64,000 nt of DNA from CAWGGS01 sp963822095 (GCA_963822095.1 CAWGGS010000066.1:51797-115796); one strand, 5' to 3'; numbered from the stretch's first letter, positions 17,309 through 26,020 are shown. Made by a program: numbers and translations. The notes: generated by a model from the letters alone, not told the origin.

Positions 17309-17339
17309 ATTTGACACTTTTCTTAAGCTATTGTCAATG
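17309..17339 (-). promoter_or_regulatory. Probable sigma-70 promoter of rplU inside a TTGACA/TGTCAA palindrome
   Basis: On the minus strand TTGACA is followed after 17 bases by TCAAAT, about 75 bases before the rplU start. The -35 match is perfect and the -10 match is poor. The element is also an inverted repeat (ATTGACA...TGTCAAAT), so it could be a protein-binding operator instead of, or as well as, a promoter. Confidence 0.4.
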
Positions 17340-17380
17340 CTTTTCGTTTAAATTGCATACAATAATTCATGCGATAAATA

Positions 17381-17435
17381 GAAAACGGAAATGTTGAGGT
17401 TCCGTCTAGTCTTCGTCCCCAACATTTCCGTTTTC
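17381..17435 (-). terminator. Hairpin after the AP2-domain gene
   Basis: Arms 17381-17396 and 17420-17435 pair perfectly for 16 bp (GAAAACGGAAATGTTG), with further G-C pairs inside after one mismatch. On the minus strand the stem is followed by TATTT, a weak U-tract. It lies 72 bases after the AP2 gene stop and upstream of rplU, so it probably ends AP2 transcription. Confidence 0.6.
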
Positions 17436-17507
17436 AAAAATCTTTATGTTCAGAACACCCCACCCCTAATCTCTAAACATAAGTGTAAACTTTACGTTTG
17501 ATCACTC

Positions 17508-17984
17508 TTACGAGCCATATCCAAGGCGAGCATTTTCTCTCTCACGACGGATCGAACACGCCCTATTGAATGCGGCCTTCTTTCCATGTTTTGCTATCGA
17601 TACCGAAGTTTTGCCCTGTTTTCCTTGATCGGTTACCCAACTTACTTCGTACCTGTTGAGTTTCTCATTCAAACGGACTCCGACCACCCCTGTACCTGAA
17701 TTGCTCACCGTTACCATATGTTTATTGGTACGGACTTTGCCGAGTTTCTTCTCAGTTTTGTTCCGCCAAGATATTGCCGAGAGGAGACTTGAATATCTTC
17801 CACCACACTTTCTGTCAGAAAAAAATTTCGAATGGGTTTTACCAAGATACCTGACTCTGACATACCAGCCATGCGTTCGTTTGGTTTCTTGATCGATCCT
17901 CGCAATATCCTTGTGTTTCTCAAGGAGGAATTTCTGTTTCCTTTCGTCTTCCATCATGGTTCCTTCATTCTGGTTTTTCTTCAT
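17508..17984 (-). CDS. Small basic protein with two AP2/ERF-type DNA-binding repeats
   Basis: 158 residues, rich in Lys/Arg. Two repeats of the AP2 type are visible. The first (about 28-80) has GWYVRVRYLGKTHSKFFSD followed by an amphipathic helix. The second (about 97-150) has GVVGVRLNEKLNRYEVSW then KTSVSIAKHGKKAAFNRACSIRR. AP2 domains use a three-stranded sheet to contact DNA and are found in plants, homing endonucleases and scattered bacteria. No HNH nuclease or integrase domain is attached, so this is a stand-alone binding protein, possibly a transcription factor or a remnant of a mobile gene. The start is supported by AAGGAGTG 6-8 bases upstream. It lies 270 bases upstream of rplU on the same strand. 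Confidence 0.75.
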   Translation of the reverse strand: MKKNQNEGTMMEDERKQKFLLEKHKDIARIDQETKRTHGWYVRVRYLGKTHSKFFSDRKCGGRYSSLLSAISWRNKTEKKLGKVRTNKHMVTVSNSGTGVVGVRLNEKLNRYEVSWVTDQGKQGKTSVSIAKHGKKAAFNRACSIRRERENARLGYGS

Positions 17985-18232
17985 TTCATCACTCCTTCGA
18001 AAAAATACTTGAAATACGGTTAGCTCCCCTCCCCGACATTGACCATATTTTCCCGATTGGCGTACTAAACGCCTAAATATTTTGTATACGCTACTTAGTT
18101 GGTCAGGTCGGAGAAGTCAACAATTATCTCAAGATTTGCTGGTTTGAAAAAAACGCCTTGTATTTTTATACTCCATAAATTTAATACAGCTTCACTGTTT
18201 TTCTAGCTTTATTCTAACAAAAGAGGTTTTTA

Positions 18233-18625
18233 ATGTATGAAATTGAAAAGGCATTTCTAGATTTGGTGGATATAGTCAAGATACTAAGAGGTGAAAACGG
18301 CTGTCCATGGGATAAAAAGCAAACCATAATTTCGCTGACTAAATATTTACGAGAAGAATTCAACGAATTGCTCCTGGCAATAGATAACAACGACCCAGAA
18401 AATATTTGCGAAGAAGCAGGCGATCTCCTCTTCTTAATTGTTATGATAGCCATGATCAGTTCCGAAAGCAAGACTTTCGAACTTATTGATGTAATTAATA
18501 CCATACGCGAAAAATTAGTCCGTCGTCATCCTCACGTATTTGCAGGAGTTCAAATCAAAGACGAGGAGGCTTTAAGAAAGCAATGGGAGATGATTAAAGC
18601 ACAAGAAAAATCAAAAAAAATTTGA
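18233..18625 (+). CDS. MazG-type nucleotide pyrophosphohydrolase (single domain)
   Basis: 130 residues of the all-alpha NTP-PPase superfamily, which hydrolyses (d)NTPs or ppGpp-like nucleotides to monophosphates. The metal-binding pattern REEFNELLLAI ... EEAGDLLFLIV (EExxE...ExxD) is present, preceded by the MazG signature LRGENGCPWDKKQT and followed by RRHPHVFAG. E. coli MazG has two such domains in ~263 residues, and here only one remains, as in many anaerobes. It ends before a hairpin, and the rpsF operon follows. Confidence 0.92.
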   Translation: MYEIEKAFLDLVDIVKILRGENGCPWDKKQTIISLTKYLREEFNELLLAIDNNDPENICEEAGDLLFLIVMIAMISSESKTFELIDVINTIREKLVRRHPHVFAGVQIKDEEALRKQWEMIKAQEKSKKI

Positions 18626-18669
18626 CTTTTCCAGACAAAATATGTAATGTTCCATCCTTATTCTAGTGG

Positions 18670-18712
18670 CAATGGCATCCTGATTCAGGAAGGCTATTGT
18701 TTGTATTTATTT
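18670..18712 (+). terminator. Probable intrinsic terminator of the mazG-like gene
   Basis: CAATGGC at 18670-18676 pairs with GCTATTG at 18693-18699 (one G-U), with TCCTGA/TCAGGA pairing inside. A T-rich stretch follows at 18700-18718. It lies 45 bases after the stop codon. Confidence 0.5.
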
Positions 18713-18825
18713 CTTTTATTCCTTAGGGTTTCGGACAAAATAGAGCTTTTTCACGAATGATGTTTTTGTAAACAAGGCACAAAATTAAAGTTCTGGAACT
18801 ACTCTTTGCCGAAACAAACCTCTTC

Positions 18826-18851
18826 GCTCTTGTATCCTTACCCACAAGAGC
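18826..18851 (+). promoter_or_regulatory. Stem-loop in the rpsF leader, possible S6:S18 autoregulatory element
   Basis: GCTCTTGT (18826-18833) pairs with ACAAGAGC (18844-18851) around a 10-base loop, followed by CGAAAAAAAGGG, 52 bases before the rpsF ATG. S6:S18 complexes are known to bind a leader structure containing a CCG in many bacteria. The CCG here (18851-18853) is suggestive but the match is not proven. Confidence 0.3.
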
Positions 18852-18903
18852 CGAAAAAAAGGGATGAATAATCCTTAAAACATGAGTCCACGAGGAGGAA
18901 CAC

Positions 18904-19356
18904 ATGCGCAGGTATGAAACGATCTATATTCTTCGCCCGACACTCGCTGAAGAACAGATCAACACGCTGATTGAAAATACCACAAACATTATTCAATCAG
19001 ACAATGGACAGATCATCGCTCTTGATAAATGGGGGATGAAAAAGCTTTCCTACCCCATAAAAAAAGAATCACTTGGATATTATGTTTATTGTGATTTTGC
19101 TGGCACTCCCGATGCAGTTGCTGAGATGGAACGAAAGTTCAGAATCGATGATTCCGTTCTTCGCTATCTGACTGTAAAACTTTCCGACGAAATCACCCAG
19201 GAAGAGGCTGATAAGGCGGCCAAAGACTTGGCCGATCTCAAGAATGCTGCTTTGGCTTCAGACTCTGAACAGGAAGAAGACGAGAACAAAAAATCCGATA
19301 ATTCTGATGAAAAATCAGAAGATTCGGATGAAAATTCCGAAGACAACGAAGATTAG
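18904..19356 (+). CDS. rpsF: 30S ribosomal protein S6 with a long acidic tail
   Basis: 150 residues. Residues 1-95 are standard S6 (MRRYETIYILRP at the start, KKLSYPIKKESLGYYV, MERKFRIDDSVLRYLTVKL). The remaining ~50 residues are an Asp/Glu/Ser/Asn-rich tail with DSEQEEDENKK-type repeats, much longer than the tail in most S6. In E. coli, S6 is extended with Glu by RimK; here acidity is encoded directly. GAGGAGG lies just upstream of the start. It heads the rpsF-rpsR-DUF2232-rplI operon. Confidence 0.98.
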   Translation: MRRYETIYILRPTLAEEQINTLIENTTNIIQSDNGQIIALDKWGMKKLSYPIKKESLGYYVYCDFAGTPDAVAEMERKFRIDDSVLRYLTVKLSDEITQEEADKAAKDLADLKNAALASDSEQEEDENKKSDNSDEKSEDSDENSEDNED

Positions 19357-19398
19357 GGGAAACCATTCTAAAACCATTGCATTGCAGGAGTGAACACC

Positions 19399-19641
19399 AT
19401 GGGTCAAAGACCACAGAAGATATTTTCGAGAAAGAAAGTCTGCAGATTTTGCGTAGACAAAGAGCTTTCTATTAACTATAAAGATGTAAAAACACTGCGT
19501 AATTTTGTTTCAGAAAGAGGGAAAATCATTCCCAGAAGGATCGTCGGCACCTGCGCTACACATCAAAGGCAGCTCTGCGAAGCAATAAAAAGGGCTAGAC
19601 ATATTGCGCTCCTTCCCTATTCCGGTTCCGTTCAGGGATAA
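19399..19641 (+). CDS. rpsR: 30S ribosomal protein S18
   Basis: 80 residues from the ATG at 19399, preceded by GGAG 8 bases upstream. A GTG at 19390 in frame overlaps that site and is rejected. It carries the KKVCRFCVDK motif, a zinc-site-type Cys pair, and the conserved core KTLRNFVSERGKIIPRRI(V)GTCA. S18 pairs with S6 on the 30S platform. It lies 42 bases after rpsF. Confidence 0.98.
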   Translation: MGQRPQKIFSRKKVCRFCVDKELSINYKDVKTLRNFVSERGKIIPRRIVGTCATHQRQLCEAIKRARHIALLPYSGSVQG

Positions 19642-19657
19642 AAAAGGAGTTTTAAAA

Positions 19658-20623
19658 GTGGTCCAGGTTGAAAGAAAACCTGCAGGAATGGGCATATTTA
19701 ACTATGTCTTACTTTTCTCCTCGGTAATCATTCTTCCTGGAATTGAATGGCCGTTATTCTCCTGGCTGAACGGTTTTGTTCCATTAGCTGCGTTCCTTTT
19801 TTTATATGGATTCGGGTGGAACACCGGCAGCAAGATAGTCGTTCAAGGAGTTGTGCTTGCGTTTGCAGTCTGTTTCTTCCTGCGAACGCTGCCTCTATAC
19901 GTGCTGGCCCTGACCTGTATTCCAGCAGGATATATAATAGCCCGTTCCGCGGTTAGATCTGAAAACCAGATCAGCGCAGGAACCAAAGGAATTTTGGCTC
20001 TGGGAACATGTTGGCTGGTTTTTTGGGGAGGACTTATTGTCTTGGATTCCTCCTTTTCATACTCTGCCTTGATCCACGGGGTACAAGACTGGATGGATGT
20101 CCTGATGAATGCTTACAGGAACAATAAATCCATCCCGGTCGACACTTTGATTGCAATTGAGCAGATGCTGAACCAGACAAAAACCTATTTCCCCGTTATT
20201 TTACCGGCGATACTCTGTAATTTTGTGATAATGACAATCTGGTTTACCATGGTTTGTGGGAATCGTTTGGCATTGAAATATATCGGCAAGGCCCCTTGGC
20301 CTGAATACAAGCTATGGAAATTGCCGGATAAACTTATTTGGGCGGCAATTGTAGCCGGGATATTTGCCCTTTTACCAGCCGAGCCATTGAGAACCATAGG
20401 AATCAATCTCCTGATTCCCGTAAGTGTTTTATTTGTTTTTCAAGGACTTTCAATCGTAGTCTTTTTCTTTAACAAATGGAAAATGCCCATCTTTTTTCGT
20501 GTGCCACTCTATGTTCTTGCCGTTATCCAATCTTCGGGAACCATCATTCTCCTGATTCTTGGGATAGCCGATATATGGCTCGATATAAGACGATTGAATC
20601 AACAGTACGAGGATTTAAAATAA
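19658..20623 (+). CDS. DUF2232 polytopic membrane protein in the S6 operon
   Basis: 321 residues from a GTG at 19658 with AAGGAG 8 bases upstream, just after the rpsR stop. A longer frame from 19604 would overlap rpsR and has no ribosome site. About eight hydrophobic segments can be seen, e.g. VLLFSSVIILPGI, GILALGTCWLVFWGGLIVL, LILPAILCNFVIMTIWFTMV-type and YVLAVIQSSGTIILLILGIA-type stretches. The pattern and the position between rpsR and rplI match the DUF2232 (YybS-like) family of unknown function found in this operon in many Desulfobacterota. Confidence 0.85.
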   Translation: MVQVERKPAGMGIFNYVLLFSSVIILPGIEWPLFSWLNGFVPLAAFLFLYGFGWNTGSKIVVQGVVLAFAVCFFLRTLPLYVLALTCIPAGYIIARSAVRSENQISAGTKGILALGTCWLVFWGGLIVLDSSFSYSALIHGVQDWMDVLMNAYRNNKSIPVDTLIAIEQMLNQTKTYFPVILPAILCNFVIMTIWFTMVCGNRLALKYIGKAPWPEYKLWKLPDKLIWAAIVAGIFALLPAEPLRTIGINLLIPVSVLFVFQGLSIVVFFFNKWKMPIFFRVPLYVLAVIQSSGTIILLILGIADIWLDIRRLNQQYEDLK

Positions 20624-20681
20624 CTCTCCAATTTTGCTCTGGTTGGATTTTAAACGTAGAAATACTACAAGGAGTAACCAA

Positions 20682-21137
20682 ATGAAGCTTATTCTTAAAG
20701 AAACCATAACTTCCCTTGGCCAAGAAGGCGATGTTGTAACTGTCAAGCCGGGCTATGGCCGGAATTATCTTTTGCCTCAAAGAAAGGCAGTTCCTGCTAC
20801 TCCGGATAATCTTGCAATTCTCGAACGGAACAGGTCCGCAATTGAAGCCCGTATCGGGCAGCAACGTAAAAAGGCCGAAGACCTGTCTAAGCAGATTGCA
20901 GGCATTGTGGTTGAAATTCAACAACTCGCTGGAGAAGATGATAGGCTTTTCGGTTCCGTGACCAGTAACGATATCTGTGAAAAATTGGCAGCGATGAATG
21001 TATCTATTGATAAAAAACAGATTATCATGCCGGAGCCGATCAAGACACTTGGCGAGTCTACGATAAACATCAAGGTTGGTTTTGATTTGGTCACTCCGAT
21101 TTTGGTCAAGGTCACCAAACAAGGGGCCGGAGAATAG
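20682..21137 (+). CDS. rplI: 50S ribosomal protein L9
   Basis: 151 residues from the ATG at 20682, preceded by AAGGAG. An upstream in-frame start at 20634 gives a non-family extension and is rejected. The N-terminal rRNA-binding domain has MKLILKE...LGQEGDVVTVKPGYGRNYLLP, then a long connecting helix (about 40-75) and the C-terminal domain with LFGSVTSNDI. Last gene of the rpsF operon. Two hairpins follow. Confidence 0.98.
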   Translation: MKLILKETITSLGQEGDVVTVKPGYGRNYLLPQRKAVPATPDNLAILERNRSAIEARIGQQRKKAEDLSKQIAGIVVEIQQLAGEDDRLFGSVTSNDICEKLAAMNVSIDKKQIIMPEPIKTLGESTINIKVGFDLVTPILVKVTKQGAGE

Positions 21138-21139
21138 CT

Positions 21140-21192
21140 CGACGGATTTTTTTGGGCAATCTCCATTTTAGTTGCCCAAACGCCATCCGTTG
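21140..21192 (+). other. Nested hairpin after rplI
   Basis: An inner stem TTTGGGCAA (21151-21159) pairs with TTGCCCAAA (21172-21180), and an outer stem 21140-21147 pairs with 21185-21192 with one G-U. It starts 3 bases after the rplI stop. No U-tract follows, so it may protect or process the 3' end of the rpsF operon mRNA. Confidence 0.5.
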
Positions 21193-21311
21193 AAAAATGA
21201 GAAAATTTCGAATCGTTTTTAAGAGAACGTATCCCCACAATAGGGTTACACCAATGAATCCTGCTCTTTTTAAAAGTGTTGGATCGGTTCTTTCAATTTT
21301 TTCTCAGTCTT

Positions 21312-21359
21312 ACAAAAACACACCTTGAGAAATAACTCTCAATGGTGTGTTTTTGTTTT
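21312..21359 (+). terminator. Intrinsic terminator between rplI and dnaB
   Basis: A long stem: 21312-21330 pairs with 21337-21356 (one bulged T), loop AATAAC, ending in TTTTTGTTTT. It ends the rpsF operon. It lies only about 30 bases before the dnaB ATG, so dnaB must be read from a start site inside or just after it, or by read-through (attenuation). Confidence 0.85.
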
Positions 21360-21389
21360 ACTTAAAGCTGGAGAATCTCTTCAAAGACA

Positions 21390-22772
21390 ATGGCAGACAC
21401 CTCTTCATTCGCATCAAAAAATATTACCACGGCTGCAAAGATCCCCCCGCAAAATCTTGAGGCGGAACAATCGGTACTGGGCTCGATTTTGTTGAAGGAC
21501 AAATCCTTGACATCTGTTCTTGAAATTCTCGGCGCAACGGATTTCTATAGGAACAGCCACAAATTGATTTTTGAGGCAATGGTGGAGCTCTTTGAAAAAA
21601 ACGAGCCTCAGGATCTCGTAACTGTTACCAATCTCCTCAAAGATAAGAACCAACTGGAAGAAATCGGTGGCGCCTCTTACCTTGCAACCCTCACCTCCAT
21701 TGTCCCGGTTACGGTAAACATAGGTTCATATGCTAGAATTATCAGGCAAAAGGCTATTTTGCGAAATCTCATCCAGGTCAATACTGAAATCGCAACCAGA
21801 TGTTACGACGAGCAAGGTGATGTCGACAATCTGGTTGATGAAGCAGAACAGGCAATTTTTCTGATAGCGGGAAGCAAAGCAGGGCAAACTTTTGCCCCAT
21901 TAAAAAATATTATCCCGACAGCTTTCCAGACAGTTGAAAAACTCTTTAAAAGACAAGAATTTATAACAGGCGTACCTACTGGTTACCTCGAGATTGACAA
22001 AATGACGGCAGGACTACAACCTTCCGACCTGATAATTCTTGCAGGCCGACCTTCGATGGGAAAAACGGCTTTTGCAATGAATATTGCGCAGCATGCCGCG
22101 CTTGTCGAAAAAATTGGGGTTGGTATATTTAGCCTCGAGATGTCAAAAGAACAGTTAGCCATGCGTCTTCTCAGTTCTGTTGGCAGAATAGATTCCCACC
22201 GCATACGCACCGGAAAGCTACACACCGACGACTGGCCAAAATTGACTAGGGCTGTCGGAATGCTCTCCGAGGCTCCCATTTATATAGATGACACTCCGGC
22301 TATCTCTATCCTTGAAATGCGGGCCAAGATACGCAGGCTGGCATCTCAAAATGATATTGGCATGATTCTCGTTGATTATCTGCAGCTGATGCGTGGGAGA
22401 AGCACTATCGAAAACAGAACCCAAGAGATAAGTGAAATATCTCGGTCTTTAAAGGCTCTGGCCAAAGAATATAAGGTTCCTATTCTTGCCCTCTCGCAAC
22501 TCAACCGTGGTCTCGAAAGCAGAACCGATAAACGGCCCATGATGGCCGATCTGCGCGAATCCGGTGCCATCGAACAGGATGCGGATGTGATCTGTTTTAT
22601 ATACCGTGATGAGGTCTACAATAAGTCCGAAGACAATCCGGAAAAAGGGACTGCAGAAATTATAATCGGCAAACAACGAAATGGCCCAATTGGCAGTGTG
22701 AAATTGACATTTCTTAAAGAATTCACTATGTTTGAAAACATGAGCCATTTCGACGAGCCCTACTTACAATAA
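21390..22772 (+). CDS. dnaB: Replicative DNA helicase
   Basis: Hexameric 5'-3' helicase at the replication fork. The 460-residue protein has an N-terminal DnaB domain (about 20-120, PPQNLEAEQSVLGSILL-type start) and a RecA-type ATPase domain with Walker A AGRPSMGKTAF, IFSLEMSKEQLAMRLL, Walker B ILVDYLQLM, and EISRSLKALAKE followed by QLNRGLESR. No intein is present, and length is normal. It follows rplI, a common arrangement. A GGAG lies 14-17 bases upstream of the ATG. Confidence 0.98.
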   Translation: MADTSSFASKNITTAAKIPPQNLEAEQSVLGSILLKDKSLTSVLEILGATDFYRNSHKLIFEAMVELFEKNEPQDLVTVTNLLKDKNQLEEIGGASYLATLTSIVPVTVNIGSYARIIRQKAILRNLIQVNTEIATRCYDEQGDVDNLVDEAEQAIFLIAGSKAGQTFAPLKNIIPTAFQTVEKLFKRQEFITGVPTGYLEIDKMTAGLQPSDLIILAGRPSMGKTAFAMNIAQHAALVEKIGVGIFSLEMSKEQLAMRLLSSVGRIDSHRIRTGKLHTDDWPKLTRAVGMLSEAPIYIDDTPAISILEMRAKIRRLASQNDIGMILVDYLQLMRGRSTIENRTQEISEISRSLKALAKEYKVPILALSQLNRGLESRTDKRPMMADLRESGAIEQDADVICFIYRDEVYNKSEDNPEKGTAEIIIGKQRNGPIGSVKLTFLKEFTMFENMSHFDEPYLQ

Positions 22773-22861
22773 AAGGTCAAGGCTCATCTGCAAAAGCAAA
22801 CGGCGATATGCTCCGTTTCAATTATTTCTAAGAATTATCTCCCAATCCAGAGGCACAGAGT

Positions 22862-25351
22862 ATGAGCGGTATATCCACAAACGACAGATATGATTTCAAA
22901 ACAATTGAAGCAAAATGGCAAAACCTGTGGCTCAGCCAAAACACTTATAGAGCAGTTATTGAGGAGAGCAAAGAAAAATATTACGTCCTTGAGATGTTTC
23001 CCTATCCTTCAGGACGAATTCATATGGGCCATGTCCGCAATTACTCAATAGGCGATGTTATTGCCAGGTACAAAAGACTGCGCGGATTCAATGTCCTTCA
23101 CCCGATGGGGTGGGATGCCTTTGGTCTGCCAGCTGAAAATGCTGCCATCAAACACAATACCCACCCTGCCAAATGGACATACGACAACATTGATTATATG
23201 CGCAATCAACTTTGTAAGCTCGGGTTATCCTATGATTGGGATCGCGAGATTGCCACATGCAATGTAAAATATTATGAATGGGAACAGCTCCTTTTTCTTA
23301 AGATGTATGAAAAAGGGCTGGTTTATAGAAAAGCAACGACGGTCAACTGGTGTAATTCCTGTCAAACCGTTCTTGCAAACGAGCAGGTTGAAGACGGGGC
23401 CTGTTGGCGCTGTAACGAAATCGTTGTGCCGAGGACGATGTATGGCTGGTTTTTCAAGATTACGGATTACGCCGAAGAATTGCTCTCAGACCTTGATGAA
23501 TTGAGCGGATGGCCGGAAAAGGTTTTAACCATGCAACGTAATTGGATCGGTAAATCCACCGGGCTTTCCTGTGAATTCAAACTGGTTGGAATAGAAAAGA
23601 GTATTCCGATTTTCACAACCCGTCCCGATACTATTTACGGTGTCACCTTTCTCTCCATTGCCCCTGAACATCCACTCCTTGATGCCTTGATTGCAGGATC
23701 TGACAACGCATTGGAAATAAAAGAATTTGCCGATCGCATCATCCGTGACAAACAAAAAAATAATTTTGATGCCGAGATTGAAAAAGAAGGTATTTTTACA
23801 GGTCGTTACTGCATTAATCCGTTTACCGGGGCCGAGGTGCCGATTTATGTTGCCAATTTCGTTCTCATGGAATACGGCACCGGCGCGGTAATGGCCGTCC
23901 CTGCCCACGACCAGCGAGACTTCGAATTTGCCTTAAAATACAAACTTCCCATTGTTCCTGTCGTTATTCCTGAAAATGAATCCCTAGATGTCGAAGAGAT
24001 GACGGAAGCATCAACAGTTCCCGGCATTTTGATAAACTCCGGACCTTTTAGTTCCATGGATTCCGTTAAGGCCCAGGAAGAGATCATCCGTTATGCCAAG
24101 GACAAGGGATTCGGCTCGGCGCATGTCACCTACAGACTAAGAGACTGGGGCATATCAAGACAACGATACTGGGGAGCACCTATCCCGATGATCCATTGTG
24201 ATTCTTGTGGGATACAACCGGTACCGGCAAATGAGCTGCCGGTGATACTCCCAGAAGATACCGACTCGGGGCAAAGTGAGTGTGCTCCTCTTGACCAACG
24301 GGAATCTTTTTACAAGGCAATCTGTCCTATGTGCGGGAACGAGGGACGTCGTGAAACGGATACCATGGACACCTTCGTCGAATCATCCTGGTATTTCGCC
24401 AGATTCACAAGTCCGCGTTATATAGAATCGCCTCTGGACGTTTCCAAAGCCTCCCATTGGCTGCCGGTTGACCAGTACATAGGCGGTGTCGAACATGCGA
24501 TCCTTCACCTTCTCTACTCCCGCTTTTTCACCAAGGTCCTAAGGGATCTCGGCTATCTCGATATTACCGAACCTTTCACCAATCTTCTTACCCAGGGAAT
24601 GGTCATCAAGGATGGGATGAAGATGTCCAAATCCAAAGGAAACGTGGTGGACCCAAATGATCTTATCAACGAATACGGAGCAGACACTGTTCGTCTCTTC
24701 AGCCTTTTCGCAGCCCCGCCGGAAAAGGATCTTGAATGGAGTGCCCAAGGAGTTGAAGGCGCCTCCCGGTTTTTGAACCGTGTTTACCGCTATATATTGA
24801 ACAACAAACAAACTATACGAGAAGCCAGTAGCATACCTGATCAGCTATCGGAAACCGGCAAGGCTATTAACAGGAAGATGCACCAAACCATTAGAAAGGT
24901 CACCCAGGATATAGAAAATAATTTCCATTTTAATACGGCTATCAGCGCTATCATGGAGCTTTTCAACGCCCTTTCTGTATGTGAAGAAGGAAAAAGAGAG
25001 AAAGCCGAAGCGCCTGTAATGAAACAGGCACTACATACCATTCTCCTCCTTCTCTCACCTATGGTTCCTCATTTCAGTGCTGAGATGTGGGAGCAATGTG
25101 GTATTGAACAGTCTTTAGAAAAAGAAAGTTGGCCCTCCTACGACGCAGAAGCTGCCAAGGAGGATATGTTGACTATCGTTATCCAAGTAAACGGAAAACT
25201 CCGCTCCCGTTTACAGGTCCCCGCCGACATCGGAGACGAAGAACTTAAAGACAAGGCATTAACCGATGAAAATGTTTTAAAATTTACAAATTCAAAGGTT
25301 ATTAAAAAAACAATAGTTATAAAGAAGAAACTTGTGAATATTGTTGTTTGA
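22862..25351 (+). CDS. leuS: Leucyl-tRNA synthetase
   Basis: Charges tRNA-Leu. The 829-residue class I synthetase has GRIHMGHVRNY (HIGH motif), the CP1 editing domain (about 225-420, with TTRPDTIYGVT and the Asp-containing VPAHDQRDFEFA), KMSKSKGNVVD (KMSKS), and the C-terminal anticodon-binding region ending in VNGKLRSR. A zinc-knuckle-like segment CNSCQTVL...CWRC is present near residue 165-180. lptE follows 85 bases later. Confidence 0.98.
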   Translation: MSGISTNDRYDFKTIEAKWQNLWLSQNTYRAVIEESKEKYYVLEMFPYPSGRIHMGHVRNYSIGDVIARYKRLRGFNVLHPMGWDAFGLPAENAAIKHNTHPAKWTYDNIDYMRNQLCKLGLSYDWDREIATCNVKYYEWEQLLFLKMYEKGLVYRKATTVNWCNSCQTVLANEQVEDGACWRCNEIVVPRTMYGWFFKITDYAEELLSDLDELSGWPEKVLTMQRNWIGKSTGLSCEFKLVGIEKSIPIFTTRPDTIYGVTFLSIAPEHPLLDALIAGSDNALEIKEFADRIIRDKQKNNFDAEIEKEGIFTGRYCINPFTGAEVPIYVANFVLMEYGTGAVMAVPAHDQRDFEFALKYKLPIVPVVIPENESLDVEEMTEASTVPGILINSGPFSSMDSVKAQEEIIRYAKDKGFGSAHVTYRLRDWGISRQRYWGAPIPMIHCDSCGIQPVPANELPVILPEDTDSGQSECAPLDQRESFYKAICPMCGNEGRRETDTMDTFVESSWYFARFTSPRYIESPLDVSKASHWLPVDQYIGGVEHAILHLLYSRFFTKVLRDLGYLDITEPFTNLLTQGMVIKDGMKMSKSKGNVVDPNDLINEYGADTVRLFSLFAAPPEKDLEWSAQGVEGASRFLNRVYRYILNNKQTIREASSIPDQLSETGKAINRKMHQTIRKVTQDIENNFHFNTAISAIMELFNALSVCEEGKREKAEAPVMKQALHTILLLLSPMVPHFSAEMWEQCGIEQSLEKESWPSYDAEAAKEDMLTIVIQVNGKLRSRLQVPADIGDEELKDKALTDENVLKFTNSKVIKKTIVIKKKLVNIVV

Positions 25352-25436
25352 TACTACTATACTAGAGTTTCTAAAAGTCAGTTAGAGCAACTGTAACAGT
25401 GCCAATCAGATAACCTTACCGTATCGGAGGCAGCCA

Positions 25437-25961
25437 TTGAAATTATTTATCCGTTATCTTTCAATTTGTATTCTCCTGCTCTTTGTATCAACCTCTTGCG
25501 GATATCATAACCCCTATGTCTATAGTGGCCCTGAGATATCGGTCTATATTGCCAACTGGAAAAACCGGACCAGCGAATTAAATCTTGACTCAAAAATTTA
25601 TCAGTCATTGATCAAATGGTATCAAAAAAGCGGCTCCATCAAGGTTAAAAGAACAAAGGAAGGAGCCGACCTGATTCTTGGCGGGGAAATTGTTGCCATG
25701 GATATCCCAAGCCTATCATACGGTGCCAATAATACGACAACCCAGGTACAGGCACACCTTACGGTTCGCTATATTCTAAAAAATGTGAAGACCGGCAAAG
25801 TCCTTGTGGAAGTCCCCAGCAAGGTCTATACGGAAGCATATTCAATTACCAGCGACAGTACCGTAACCAGTGACAATGAATCCAGGGCATTGGATAAAAT
25901 CATAGATGATCTCTCTGAAAGTATTTACCTAAGAACCCTTAATTCGATACGGCGATTCTAA
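25437..25961 (+). CDS. lptE: LPS-assembly lipoprotein LptE
   Basis: 174 residues starting at TTG with CGGAGG 6 bases upstream. The signal peptide has a hydrophobic core (about 6-19) and a lipobox around STSC with the lipidated Cys at 21, followed by GYH, the usual start of mature LptE. The rest is an alpha/beta fold with DLILGGEI and TVRYILKNVKTGKVL. LptE plugs the LptD barrel in the outer membrane. Its position after leuS is the classical leuS-lptE arrangement; holA, which often follows, is absent and a terminator is present instead. Confidence 0.88.
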   Translation: MKLFIRYLSICILLLFVSTSCGYHNPYVYSGPEISVYIANWKNRTSELNLDSKIYQSLIKWYQKSGSIKVKRTKEGADLILGGEIVAMDIPSLSYGANNTTTQVQAHLTVRYILKNVKTGKVLVEVPSKVYTEAYSITSDSTVTSDNESRALDKIIDDLSESIYLRTLNSIRRF

Positions 25962-25984
25962 AAGTTGTCATTCTGTTTTTTTGT

Positions 25985-26020
25985 ATAAAGCCGCTCTCTT
26001 GATGAGCGGCTTTATTATTT
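25985..26020 (+). terminator. Intrinsic terminator of leuS-lptE
   Basis: ATAAAGCCGCTC (25985-25996) pairs perfectly with 26004-26015 around a 7-base loop, followed by TATTTTAT. It lies 24 bases after the lptE stop. Confidence 0.88.

Noticed and set aside
19604..19657. Longer start for the DUF2232 gene overlapping rpsR
   Set aside because: A GTG at 19658 has an AAGGAG site at good distance; the earlier ATG lies in the rpsR coding end without one.
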